Source: Geosiphon pyriformis (Eukaryota; Glomeromycota; Glomeromycetes; Archaeosporales; Geosiphonaceae). From it: a stretch of DNA of 64,000 bases. A model generated the notes under the pieces. That model ran no database searches. It was given only the letters and a program-made list of their open reading frames with translations, and had not been told where the DNA came from. The translations under genes and the position numbers were made by a program. The stretch covers positions 190,520 to 254,519 of the forward strand of contig JAAOMT010000094.1 in NCBI GenBank assembly GCA_016748015.1. Reading direction: 5' to 3'. Below, one piece after another: positions 22,100 to 33,699 of this stretch. The stretch's first letter is position 1. Each line of letters starts with the position of its first letter.

Positions 22100-25000
22100 A
22101 TCACTAATTAAGCTTGAAAAAAAAAAGAAAAAACCTACCTGAAAAGCCTACCAAGTTTTATGAGCCAAGGAAGATTACAACAAATTACTACTTCTACCTA
22201 ACTGGAAGGAAAAAAAAGAAAAAACATTTCAAGCCACCACCTTTACCTATACTCCATATACTATTACTTAACATCAGCAAAATTATCATTGACCCAAACT
22301 AATTTGTGTTAATTGTAGCAAAAAATTGTTGACAATGGACATATGTTGTGGTAATAATAAAAAATGGCTAACAACAACTAAGTTCTATTGTTGTTTATGT
22401 GTCTTTGAACACTTTGGACAACCTAAATAACAAGAAAAATAGGATAATAAATCTTATTTGACATATAGAACAATTCTGCCAGATAAAAAAATATGGAATG
22501 ACATTCTTGGACAAGGAGGAACATACAACAAAATGTGTTAATACATAATTTTCATAAATGATTGGGTATAAAAAGAGATCCTGATTGATGACACCTAAAA
22601 ATGAGCACTCCAATGTTTAAAAGATTACCCACATGATAAACATGAGATCTGAAAAATGGCAAGTGGGAAAACAGAAAGAGCTTTAACTAATAAACTATTA
22701 AAAATCAAAAACAACTCACTTTCACTTTCTGAATCCAAATACATCCAAACTTTTGACATCATTAACAATGTTGAAAATGATCCCAAGCAATTCTACAAAA
22801 ATTATCAGAATTTAGTGCCAATTAAGAAAAAACAAAAATAATGACTAAAACAGTTGAATACTTGACTTTGTTAATACTGTTTAATTCCTTGTAGCTTTGA
22901 ATATTGTAATGAGTGTGATCTCATTTACAATCTACTACCATGTATGATTTACACAATTTTTGAAAAAGAAAAACCAATCAGCAGCTGCAAAGTGGAATTG
23001 GAATCCCCATTCAATCCTGATTCAAACTCCAATGATAATGAGAACAATGATTCTAACAGTCACAATAATGACAATAGCAAAAATTCAAACTCTGATTAAA
23101 CTCCAATTTAAATCATGAACAATATATTACACTTCCAGATCTATCTATAGAACAAAAACTAAAATGGTTCAGCAATAATGATGAAAGTATAATGTCAGAA
23201 CATGTATATAACACCAATACAGGGTTTAATCTGAGATATTCAGGAAAAGATGCCATCAAATTAGAACCACATTTGTGCACATATATTAATCTGAAAATAG
23301 TGCTGGAAATTCTAACAACAATAGTGATTTAACTAGCATTTAGGAGCAGTTTAGTGAAAAAAAAATTAATATTAGAAAAGAAATAATTGATGCAGAATAT
23401 GTAGGAAATATCATTGCAATACTACAAAATAACTCAGAAAAGACTTACATTATTAAACCAAATAAAAAAATAGTACAGACAATATTTCTATTTTTGGTTA
23501 AAATAGCTTAACTAGTATTAGTGGGAAGTAGAGAAAAATTAGGAATCACAGCTAGAAAAATAAATGGATTTGAATTCACAGGTAGAATAGATATACCAAT
23601 TAATATGGCAGAAGAAGAAATCATTAACAAAAGAAAAATTATTTTCATCTGTCAATTAATTTCTATTTTATTATATAACCAGTACATATTAGACATAAAA
23701 AAGAAAGTAAAAGATCAGGCTCAAATTTTTGAAGCAGAAGTTACAATTTGCAAATCAGAAAAAATTGAACTCACCAATCTTTACATACCAACCAAGAACA
23801 ATAACCACATCAAAATTCTTATCTACAATACAACTGGAAATGTTATTGAAATACCAAAAAAAACTATTATTAGATATCTAAGTATTGAAGTTAAAGACCA
23901 AACCTCAAACTCCATTCTGGATTTTTCACAACTGTGCAGATATGTAGACATTACATCACAAATGATATATGAATGAGAAGAATATTATTTACTCTAATCA
24001 AAACAATTGGAACAAATAAACTTAGAAAACTTAAATTCACTTTAACAGATGCAACTCAAAATGCTACTCAATAGTTTTACCAATATTTTTACCAGTGAAA
24101 ATAAATTTGGCAGAACTGACATCATTCAGTATTAAATTAAAACTGAAGATGCAATGCCAATTAAACAAAGAGCATACAGAGTACCACTAACAAGTTATGA
24201 GATTATCTAATAAAAGATCAACAAAATGTTAGACAATGGATTAATTCAACTATTAACGAGTTCATAGTCATTACCAGTAGTACTTGTTTGGAAAAAGAAT
24301 GGAAAATTTCACTTTTGTGTAGATTATAGAAAACTAAACAATATAACTCATGAAAACAGTTATCCAACTTCACAAATCCAAGAATTATTTAATGCTTTTG
24401 GAGGGAAGAAATGCTTTTTAACATTAGATCTAGATAGTGATTACTGACAAGTAGCCATGAATTCAGCTAATAAAAAAAAACCGCATTTACTATTAGAGAA
24501 GGAAATTTTGAATTTAAAGTTATGCCATTTGGCTTAATAAATGCTCTAGCCACTTTCCAACAGCTAATGAAAATTGTATACACTGGACTGCTATAGAAAT
24601 CAGTAGTTGTTTACCTAGATAACACCAATGTATTTTTCAAGACATTTAATGATTACTTATATTATCTTCAACAAGTGTTTGAAAGACTAAGAAGAGCCAA
24701 ATTAAAGTTAAATACAACTAAATATTTCTTTGGAAAAACTAAACTCAAGTTTTTGGAACATGTTGTAAGCAAAAACAGCATCAAAACAGATCCAGACAAA
24801 ATTAAAATTGTCAAGAACTTTTCAGTACCAACAAATCTTACAGAATTAAAAGCATTCTTGGAATTTGCAAAATATTATTACTGTTTTATTCAGAACTTCT
24901 TCAAACTGACTCAACCACTTCACTAGCTTCAAATCAAAAATGTAAAATATGAATGGACAGAAACTCAACAAGAAGCTTTTGATATACTAAGAAGAAAGCT

Positions 25001-25689
25001 CATTTAAGCATTAGTATTAATCTATTTAGACTACACCAAACTATTCATCATTATTACCAATATATTAAGTCAAGCATTAAAAGCAGTACTATCTTAGAAA
25101 AAACCAGATAAATAAAAACATCTAGTAACATATGCCAACCAAAGTTTGAGTCCAGTGGAAAAAAACTATAGAATACCAGCACTAGAATATTTAGCTATCT
25201 ATTGGGCAGTTATTAAATAGAAAGAGCATTTTAAGCCAGAAGTTTGAAGTATACACTAATTACAAAGAATTGACATTAATTCAGAAGCAAAAATTTGAAG
25301 ACAATTGCCATATCAGATGGAAAATAGAACTTTCATTATTCAAATATACAGTATATTATAAAAAAAAAATGCAAATACAAATGGTTTGTTACAAATGAAA
25401 CAAATCTAAAAACATTTCAAACTCAAAAATATAACAAAAAATAAACACACAAAAATATTAACAACTTTAACATTATATTAATATTCAACAATTCTAAGAG
25501 AAATTATCTTAAAAAGAATAAAACAACATCAAACAACAATCAAAATATTTTATTATTTACCAAAATATATTATATTAGAAGAACAAAAAAAATCTAGATT
25601 AACCACTTAAAGTAATCACAGAACCAAAAAAAGAAACAATACTATACAATATGTATTCAAATCTGACAGCAGAACACTTTCATTGGTAC
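22100..25689 (+). pseudogene. G1 pol: linker, dUTPase-like domain, RT, RNase H, start of integrase
   Basis: The cysteine-rich linker (22300-22560) is strongly eroded. The dUTPase-like domain (about 23200-23610) keeps GFNLRY, FRSSL, EIIDAEYVGNI and KKIVQTIF in order. The pre-RT beta-rich segment is clear at 23521-23976. RT spans about 24080-24930; the catalytic box reads YLDN (24613-24624) instead of YLDD. RNase H is about 24950-25330. The zinc-binding N-terminus of integrase is cut off at about 25689, after NTFH-like residues. The match to G2 is collinear. Confidence 0.75.
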
Positions 25690-25691
25690 TA

Positions 25692-25704
25692 TAGTAAACT
25701 TTCT
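25692..25704 (+). repeat. left terminal inverted repeat of the pogo-like element
   Basis: TAGTAAACTTTCT matches the inverted right end at 12 of 13 positions. Further in are several TTATAGTCAC-like motifs. Confidence 0.72.
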
Positions 25705-25718
25705 ATACTCCCTCTGGT

Positions 25719-25880
25719 TATAGTCACTATCTTCTTATAATCATATTTTTTTAAAAACCAAAACCATTTATATATAATATTATCTTCTTATAGTTACTTT
25801 TACTATATATATTTCTTTATAGTCCCTATTTCCACAAATATGATAGCAGAATATAAGTAATTTCTACTCTTTATAGTCAC
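25719..25880. repeat. subterminal TTATAGTCAC-like motifs
   Basis: GGTTATAGTCACTA, CTTCTTATAATC, CTTCTTATAGTTAC, CTTTATAGTCCC and CTTTATAGTCACACTATAATC occur within about 160 bp of the left end. They may be transposase-binding repeats; this is an inference from spacing and position only. Confidence 0.5.
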
Positions 25881-25904
25881 ACTATAATCATATAATATTA
25901 GATA

Positions 25905-26389
25905 TGAATATCAGATGTCATTTTATATTTAATCAGACATGTACAGTCAAGAAGATTTTCCAATTTGTCAATGGAAATTATTCTTTTTATGGTAGTAAAA
26001 AAAATTAGAGAAGTTTCTGAAAATGACTATAGAACACTAAACAAAATTTCTCAAATATTACAACATTTAATTACTCTTCTTCTTTATAAGCCTCCACTAT
26101 TATTAGAAAACAATGATAGAACTATTATATCTGGCTTGTTGTTTGCAGGTATTATGAGAGTTTTAATAATAGTTAACATATGATACAGTACTACTGCTCT
26201 TGGTGCTTGGTGCTTTAGAGGCTGGTAGTGCTTTGGAGACTGTTGCTGTGAATATTGATAAAATTACTCTGGATCAAACTTTGGCTAATGAGATTACTTT
26301 TTCTCTATATTGGAAGAAGAAATTAACTAACCTACAAGTGAGAATAATGGCCCAATGAGATTCTCCAGGAACAAGTTTGTTAAGAGGAC
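25905..26389 (+). other. left internal part of the pogo-like element, unassigned coding-like DNA
   Basis: A 72-codon frame at 25965-26183 and, in another frame, VLGALEAGSALETVAVNIDK near 26190-26260 look protein-like and are less AT-rich than their surroundings. I recognise no family. They may be parts of one decayed gene running into G2 at 26390 and resuming at 36313. Confidence 0.3.
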
Positions 26390-27156
26390 TGTTACTCATA
26401 GAAATATAGGAAATATATTAGCATAATTATTAGCCAATTAGAAATAGACATAGTAAAATGTAGAATTCCAGGATTCCTCAGAAGAATTGCAGGATTCCTG
26501 TTATGAAGAATCAAGGAATTGAAGAATCTCAATTATGTATATATAGTGAAAGTATTAGAAGCAAAAAAGACAGACTTCTCAGTTTAAATTTGATCTAGAC
26601 AACTTTCCAAACCACAATAAATAACTATTTGTTATTTCAATTCACTTCCACTATCAATACTTCATGTTAATAGTCTTTGATACTTAACCACACTGAAACA
26701 ATAGCTCTTGATTATGGCTATTGACAGGATACTAACTTGCAATTACATTTTGGCCAAATTTCATTTTCTCTTTATTTCTTTTATTTTCTTTTTATTTTCT
26801 CTTCTGTTTCATTTGATTTTATTGTTGTGCACTAATTAATTGAAGAAAATACTAGATTACTAACATCAAGGATTGCCTGGTAAAAAACCCCTGCGAAAGG
26901 GTAGAACACGTATAGTAGATATGGAATACTTACCAGAGGATTGCTAGCTACCAAGTCAAGAGAAGAATTGACAAAACTGCAGTTTTGAGAAACTACGGAT
27001 AAAACTATTACCATTGAATCTCTGTTTATTATACAAAGAACTCAACTAAAATCTTTAGATACAAAACCTTCAGATCATTAACAATGAGAATAGCTTTTGA
27101 ACACCAAGTTACAGGTTTGTTATTTGATTTGAGACCCCAAGTAATTATCTGTAACA
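26390..27156 (+). repeat. 5' LTR of G2
   Basis: It starts TGTTACTCATAG and ends ATCTGTAACA. It contains GGAATTCC-type repeats (26462-26520), a TATA box TATGTATATATAG near 26535, AATAAA near 26620 and a pyrimidine tract near 26765-26810. It is 56 bp shorter than the 3' LTR, mainly in the GGAATTCC region. Confidence 0.88.
26535..26547 (+). promoter_or_regulatory. TATA box of the G2 5' LTR
   Basis: TATGTATATATAG lies in mid LTR and is conserved at the same place in the 3' LTR (about 35690) and in the G1 LTR. It probably marks the U3/R promoter. Confidence 0.55.
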
Positions 27157-27158
27157 TT

Positions 27159-27175
27159 TGGTGTTCCCTGTGAGG
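27159..27175 (+). promoter_or_regulatory. putative primer-binding site of G2
   Basis: TGGTGTTCCCTGTGAGG starts two bases after the LTR. TGG is the usual start of a site complementary to a tRNA 3' CCA end. G1 has TGGTGCTTTCTGTG and G3 TGGTGCTCCCTGT at the same position. The tRNA was not identified. Confidence 0.6.
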
Positions 27176-27207
27176 TATAATTTTACAGAGAACCAGCACC
27201 AACAACC

Positions 27208-29160
27208 TCATCCAAAAGTGGCAGAATCAGAAAACATAGGAGCAAACCATTTAGGATTCATGAAATCCTTATTTCAACATTACTGCCAACACCTAGGATT
27301 AAACCATAATCACATATCTGTGGAATCAGTCTTCAATTTCTACATCAATAAGAAAATTGCCTACTTATTAGGAACACCAGTAAACACTGAATCAGCAAAA
27401 GAAACCTTCTACAGCAAATTAATCCAAAACACCAGCTTACTAGCAAATCATAATTTCACATCCATCATCACTGAGATCAACAAAAAAATTGAACATCACA
27501 TCCAACAAAGATATCCAATTACTTATGCCAGTAAAGACAAAGAAAAACTACAAACACCAGCAGTAACACCCAAAAAGATACAATCACCCACTTGAAAGAA
27601 AACAAAAGTTGAATTACCAACTGCTCTATCCTATCACTACACACTGGGAAGCACCATCATTATAACATTAGCAAGGGCATTCACATCAAACATGATATCA
27701 ACATTCAGATGATTTTCATTCCAAAGCAAACAAAAGAAAACAGATCTACTAGGACTATACAGTGAATATTTTGAGAGATTTAAATCATGATCACCAACAC
27801 CATCAGGAATTTGATCACCACTGCCTCAACTGGACTTTGGAACCACTACCTTGTGAAAACTATCTGAAGAAGAAAAAGAAGAAGAAAAATTGGAAAATCA
27901 AGAATTTACTTACCAAAACCCAATCCTTAAAAATCTGGAATTTGGAACCCCAAATGTTCAAACTCAGCAAGAAAATTCAGAAATCGAAACCCTGAATATT
28001 CAAGCACTGCAAAATCAAAAACCTGAAGTAATTAATCAGCACTTACCTCCAGTTATTGTCATCGATCAACCACCAGTTGAACCAATTGACCAGTCCATCC
28101 AAACACCAAACCAACAAAATTAACAACCACCCCCAGTACTGCCTCAACAACAACAACAACTTTTACTACAGCAACAACAACAAATGACATATGCACCAAT
28201 TGCAAAGCTTAACAAATTTACTGGCAAAGAAAACGATGCACAAGTTTGGTTAAACAATATAGAAAAAGCCATCACAGCCAACGGATGGAATGACACCAGA
28301 GCCATGCAAGTCATACTCTATTTTCTCAAGGATACAGCAGACTCATAGTATTAAAGCCTGGTTAACAAATCCCAAGATTTCAATGTCTTTAAACTAGAAT
28401 TTTTGAGATACTTTAGCAATAACAACAGCATCAACAGATTAGCCAACACTTTCACTACAATTAAACAAAGAGAAATGGAAGCAGTTACCACATATCTGGG
28501 ATGCTTCCATAGAAATCTGTGACAAATCCAAGCAATTGATGCTAAATATTTCACAGTATTACAAATTCTCAATCAATTCATCTGTGGCCTGTGCAGTAGC
28601 ATCCTGCAACATGTATGTTCATTGCATCCAGCCACTTTCTAGGACACAATCACACATGCCAGAGATTTTGAATCTGCCAAATTAGAAGCCAATCATGTCC
28701 ATGCCGTGAACTTAGTGATGAATGGATCATCTGAATTGGATTCCAAATTGAAACAATTCAGTGATTTAATTAATCAGAAATTAAAGGGATACTTAGCTGA
28801 CAATCACATAATCTATCAACCACCTCAACAATGCAATAATTCAGGAAATGCGAATTATTTCCAAAATCAGTCACATCCATTATCATCAATAGCACCTAAT
28901 CAGTCATGGCAGCCAGAGATGTGCATCTGTTACAACTGTGGTAAACAAAGCCATATCTGAGTAAATTGCCATACTTATAGTAACCAATGATCGGGAAATC
29001 AATACAGAAACCCCGATTGCTGGTTCCAAACTCCGAATTGTTACCCAAATCAAAATCAAATTACTTATCCACCAATGACACAGTCCCAAATTTATCAACC
29101 ACCAGTATATCAAACTCCAGTCTATCAAACACCTACAATCTATCAACCACAGCCATAAGT
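27208..29160 (+). pseudogene. G2 gag, capsid and nucleocapsid, with stops
   Basis: An N-terminal domain of about 130 residues (AESENIGANHLGFMKSLFQH onward) is followed by a Glu/Gln/Pro-rich spacer and a CAA-encoded Gln run (28141-28183). The conserved gag domain starts with MTYAPIAKLNKFTGKENDAQ at 28184. The zinc knuckle at 28928-28969 has CX2CX4HX4C spacing (CYNCGKQSHI, one stop, VNC). The tail is Tyr/Gln/Pro-rich. Stops are at Trp or Arg/Gln positions (for example 28348 TAG after DTADS). Where the start lies is unclear: the expected ATG reads GTG here and in G1. Confidence 0.8.
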
Positions 29161-29483
29161 AATTTATTAGCTGCAGCTTCAAGTAATTTATTAACCCCAA
29201 CAACAAATTCAAACACCACCACAAAACTTGCCTCAAAATGGAATTCAAAGGCCGAGGATGATACAACAAAACTGGTGATCAGTGATGGTAGTCCACCAAC
29301 TGATCCCCAGTTCGTCAAACCAACAAACAGAATCTCGTCAGTGGAATTTCAGGTACTGGTGCCATCCAAAACCCAAATTTTCAGAACTATTTAAGTCTCC
29401 TGGTTATCCCAGAAGATGCCACTACCAACAACTCAAAATCCAACCAACCCCAAACAACACTCACCAACAATATTTTACCAGCA

Positions 29484-29963
29484 ATGGTTACTGAAAATGA
29501 ATCTCTCACAGCCATCTTTCCTTTCAAATTGGAGGAAACCATCAACTCACCTTTATTCAGTGGAACAGCACTCAAAGAAAAACTCATCACCGCGATGTAC
29601 ACTGATGCAAAAGTTGATGATCATTCCATCAAACTAATCCTAGATAGTAGATCAGCTGGCAGCATCATCACAAGACAATTCATAGATCAATTAGGTCGCT
29701 GAGTTGATCATGCTACCAGCACCAGAATTATTACAGCTGATGGAGCAACCAAAACACCCATTGGAGAAATTAATAATTTCCCCATAGAAGTCAATGGCAT
29801 CATAGTACCAATCAAAGTACTTGTCATGGAAGCCACCCAATACCAAGCACTTATTAGGAATAACTGGCTGTCCAAAATTAATGCAAAGCTGAATTGGAAT
29901 ATGCAAGAACTTCAGCTGAGCCAAAATGGTCAACACACACGAGTACCAGCAACGTGTGATCAT
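29484..29963 (+). pseudogene. G2 retropepsin-like protease
   Basis: It reads MVTENESLTAIFPFKLEETI, then DAKVDDHSIKLILDSRSAGS with the catalytic triplet as Asp-Ser-Arg instead of Asp-Ser-Gly, a G to A change. After a stop at 29700 the same frame continues VDHATSTRIITADG through GIIVPIKVLVMEATQYQALI, typical of retrotransposon proteases of this type. It processes Gag-Pol in intact relatives. It is homologous to G1 21588, G3 50440 and G7 61140-61598. Confidence 0.78.
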
Positions 29964-31230
29964 TTCAAACCCAGCAATGTTATGTCAGCACCACTAGTCA
30001 ATTTTGAGAAGGAAAAGGAGAAATCTACCTGGGAAGCGTACCAAATATTGTGGGCCAACATCAATCACAATGAACTACTACCAATACTCACTTGGGATGA
30101 CAATGATAACAAAAAGAAACAAAGAGAAGAGTCTATCTGGAAAACCACTATTGATGCCTGGAACAATGACAGTGAAAATGAATTAATACTAACAAACTGA
30201 GAAGAAAAAGGGAAAGAAAAGGAGAAAGAAGAAGACTTATCTGAAGAAACCAACAAAGCCACTGAGAAACTAACCAGTGGCTGGAAAAGGGAATACTCAT
30301 GTGAGCCAATAAAAGAGCCACCTTACATTCCCTTAAAATGTCAGGACTGTAAGAAAAAACTCTTTTCCATGGAAGCATGGATCGTGCCAAACAAAGACTA
30401 CTGAATGTGAACCCATTACTATTGCAAACTATGCCATAAAAAATGCTATGGCTATCCAAAAAGACAAGACAAGTGAGACAACAAACCATGTTTTGTTTGT
30501 GGCAAACAACTACTCAATGAAAGAATGTGGAATGACATTCCTGGTCAAGAAGAAACATGCGACACTTTGTGCTAGTACACAATTCTCATTAGCGACTGGG
30601 TGAGTTATGACATGCCCATAACAACAGCCTGACATAAAGCAATTGACTGATTAGATAGATATCCACATAACAAGGACAAGATTTGACAAATGGCAAATGC
30701 CAAAGTCAAAGAAACCATGTCCAGTGAGATCTTGGAAATTAAAAACAACCTGTCTGAACAGATTGACATTATCTTGATTCCCAACTCAGATGTTTTTCTA
30801 GACATAAAAACCAACCCAGAAGACTTCCACGAGCATTATCAAAACTTGGCACCTATAAGAGAAGAATAGAAGAAGTGTTTAACACAGCTAAACACTCAAT
30901 TATGTGACCACTATCTGATTCCATATGACTTTCAATATTGTGATGATTGTGACCTCACCTACAATCCACCACCATGCATAATCTACACAATCCCAGAGGA
31001 AGAAAAACCAATCAACAACTGTGTCTTAGAATCAGAATCAAGTTCTAACTCCGATTCAAACTCCGACAATGATAATAATGAAAATAACAGTTCCAGTTCC
31101 ATTCAAAATGGCTATGACAATGATTCCAACTCAGATTCAAACTCCAATTCAAACTACGAACAATATATTGCACTCCCTAATCTTACCAAGAAGCAAGAAC
31201 TGAAATGGTTTAGTGATAATGATGAAGGTA
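29964..31230 (+). pseudogene. G2 linker with cysteine-rich putative zinc domain
   Basis: The same frame continues from protease through an acidic/Trp-rich region with repeated WEAYQILWAN/WKTTIDAWNN-like segments. At 30339-30572 it holds ten Cys in the order CX2C, CX2C, CX3C, CX2C, CX3C, arranged like two or three zinc-binding sites. Next come an acidic Ser/Asn/Asp low-complexity stretch (31030-31170) and the dUTPase-like domain. Traces of the same cluster are in G1 and G3. The function is unknown; this is not a standard Ty3 domain. Confidence 0.65.
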
Positions 31231-31232
31231 TC

Positions 31233-31640
31233 ATGCCAGAACGTGTGCATGATACTAATGCAAGATTTGATTTAAGATATCTAAGAAAAGACGCCATCAA
31301 ATTGGAACTCCATTTGTGCACTTGTATTGATCTGAAAATAGAACTAGAAATTCCAGCAACAACAATGGTTCAATTAGCATCTAGGAGTAGTTTAGCAAAA
31401 AAGGGAATAAACATCAGAGAAGAAATAATTAATGCAGGATATGTAGAAAATATCATTGCTATGCTACAAAATGACTCAGAAAAAGCCTATGTTATAGAGC
31501 CAAATAAAAGGATAACACAAGCAATATTCCTGCCTCTGGTGAAAATAACTTAGTTAGTTTTAGTGAGAAATAGAGAAGAATTAGGGATAACAGCTAGAGA
31601 AATACAGGGATTTAGATCAATGGGTAAAATAGATGTACCA
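31233..31640 (+). pseudogene. dUTPase-like domain in G2 pol
   Basis: All five dUTPase motif positions are recognisable in order. Motif 1 is ARFDLRY (31260-31280; family DAGxDL). Motif 2 is SRSSLAKKGI (near 31380). Motif 3 is EEIINAGYVENI (near 31419; family GxIDxxYxG). Motif 4 is KRITQAIF (near 31507; family xRIAQ). Motif 5 is AREIQGFRSMG (near 31592; family RGxGGFGSTG). One stop (31551) lies between motifs 4 and 5. Trimeric dUTPases convert dUTP to dUMP and keep uracil out of DNA. Several retroviruses carry one; its position before RT here is unusual. Key residues are altered, so this copy is probably dead. Confidence 0.72.
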
Positions 31641-33440
31641 ATTAATATGATGAAAGAAGAAATTGTTAACCAAGGAGAAATTATCTCAACTGGCCAAGCA
31701 ATTTCTATTCCACCATATGACTAGTATATGGTAGTCATAGAGAGAAAGGTAAAGAATCAAGCACAAATTTTTGAAGTAGAAGCAAGTCTTTATAAATCAG
31801 GAGAAATTGGACTTAGCAATTTATACATACCAGCCAAGAGCCATAACCATATCAAAATTTCTATTTACAACAACACTGGAAATGTTGTAGAGATACCAGA
31901 AGGAACCATTCTTAGATATTTAACCACAAAAATTGAAGATTAAGTACCAAGCAGCATTCCAGATTTTCTATAGCTTTGTGAATATGTAGACATTACATTA
32001 CAAACCATCTACGGACAAAACAAATGTTATCTGTTACAGCCAGAACAATTGAAACAAATGAACATGGGAAATCTAAACTCACTTCAACAGATGTAACTAA
32101 AAATGTTACTCAATAATTTCAATGACATCTTCGCCAGTGAAAACAAATTTGGCAGAACTGATATTATCCAGCATCAGATCAAGACTAGAGATGCAATGCC
32201 AATTAAACAACGGACATACAGAATACCACCAGCCAGCCATGAAATCATCCGTCAAGAGATCAACTGAATGCTTAACAACGGGTTAATTCAACCATTAATG
32301 AGCCCATAGTCATCACCAGTAGTACTCATCCATAAGAAGAATGGAAAAATCCGATTTTGTAGACTACAGGAAACTTAATGATGTAACTCATGGAGACAGC
32401 TATCTAACTTTACAGATACAAGAACTATTTGACACTTTTGGTGAAAACAAATGGTTCTCAACATTAGACTTGGATAGTGGTTACTGGCAAGTAGCCATAG
32501 ATTTAGCCAACAAAAAAAAACAGCATTTATCACCAGAAAAGGGAACTTTGAATTTGAAGTTATGCCATTCGGCTTAACCAACACTCCAGCTATATTTCAA
32601 CAGCTAATGAAAATTGTGTATACTGGCTTATTGTGGAAATCAGCAGTAGTTTATTTGGATAACATCAATGTATTTTCAAAAACATTTGATGATCATTTTC
32701 ATCATCTTCAACAAGTGTTCAAAAGACTATAATGAGCAGGGCTAAAGTTAAATTCTACCAAATGTTTTTTTGGCAAAACAGAGCTAAAATTCTTGGGACA
32801 TATAGTCAGCAAAGATGGCATCAAGACAGATCCAGATAAGATAGAGATAGTAAAGAAATTCTCAGTACCAACCAACACATCTGAGTTAAAATCATTCTTG
32901 GAATTTGTAGGCTACTATTGCCACTTCATTAAAGACTTTTCCAAGATAGCTTAGCCACTTAATCATCTTCAAACCAAGAATACAAAATATGAATGGACTG
33001 AAACCCAGCAAGAAGCTTTTGATATCTTAAGAAGAAAGCTTATTCAAGCTCCAGTATTGATCTATCCAGATCATAGCAAACCATTCATCATCACTACCGA
33101 TGCATTAGGCCAAACATTGGGAGCAGTACTATCTCAGAGAGGACTGGATGGAAAAGAGCAGCCAGTAGCTTATGCCAGTAAAAGCTTAACACCAGCTGAA
33201 AAGAACTATGGAACTTCAGAACTAGAACACTTAGCAATATATTGGGCAGTTATGAAATGGAAAGAATACTTGAGCCAAAAGTTTGAGGTGTACACAGATC
33301 ACAAAGGATTGACATCACTCCAAAAACAAGAATTTGGAGATGAAAGACAGTCAAGGTAGAAAATGGCACTTTTACCATATACTTATACCATACATTATAA
33401 AAAGGGAAAAGACAATGGAAATGCTGATGGTTTGTTGCAA
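31641..33440 (+). pseudogene. G2 reverse transcriptase and RNase H
   Basis: A beta-rich pre-RT segment (31728-31943) leads into RT near 32100 (NNFNDIFASENKFGRTDIIQ). The catalytic box VVYLDNINVFS (32646-32678) has Asn for the second Asp. Frame changes near 32340 and 32580, plus stops at expected Arg/Trp positions, break it. RNase H (33057-33440) starts MIYPDHSKPFIITTDALGQT and shows PVAYASKSLTPAEKNYGTSE and VYTDHKGLTSL, retaining the first Asp, the Glu and the later Asp. Homologous to G1 24080-25330 and G3 53560-55719. Confidence 0.85.
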
Positions 33441-33699
33441 ATAAGACAAATCTAAGAACATTTCAACCCAAAAATATAACAAAATTCAAACAATACTCCC
33501 GAAAATATAACAAAAGATGAACACACAAAAATATCAACAACTTCAACATTATATAAATACTCAACAGTTCAAGAAGAAATTATCTCAACCGGAACAAAAG
33601 AAGATTAAACAACAATCCAAATATTTTATTACTTACCAAAATAAACTTTATCGGAAGAACAGAAAAGAGTCAAATCAACCAACTAGAGTAATTACAAAA

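Larger units (their letters stand above)
18458..25689 (+). mobile_element. Ty3/gypsy copy G1 (5' LTR to early integrase), truncated
   Basis: It begins at an LTR (18458-19398), followed by a primer-binding-like site, gag, protease, the cysteine-rich and dUTPase-like linker, RT, RNase H and the start of integrase. It stops at about 25689, where a pogo-like transposon begins. The expected remainder (integrase core, 3' LTR) does not reappear after that transposon, so the 3' part is lost or rearranged. It is collinear with G2 but more AT-rich and with more stops, so it is older. It is inserted in the 3' end of LINE-alpha. Confidence 0.82.
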
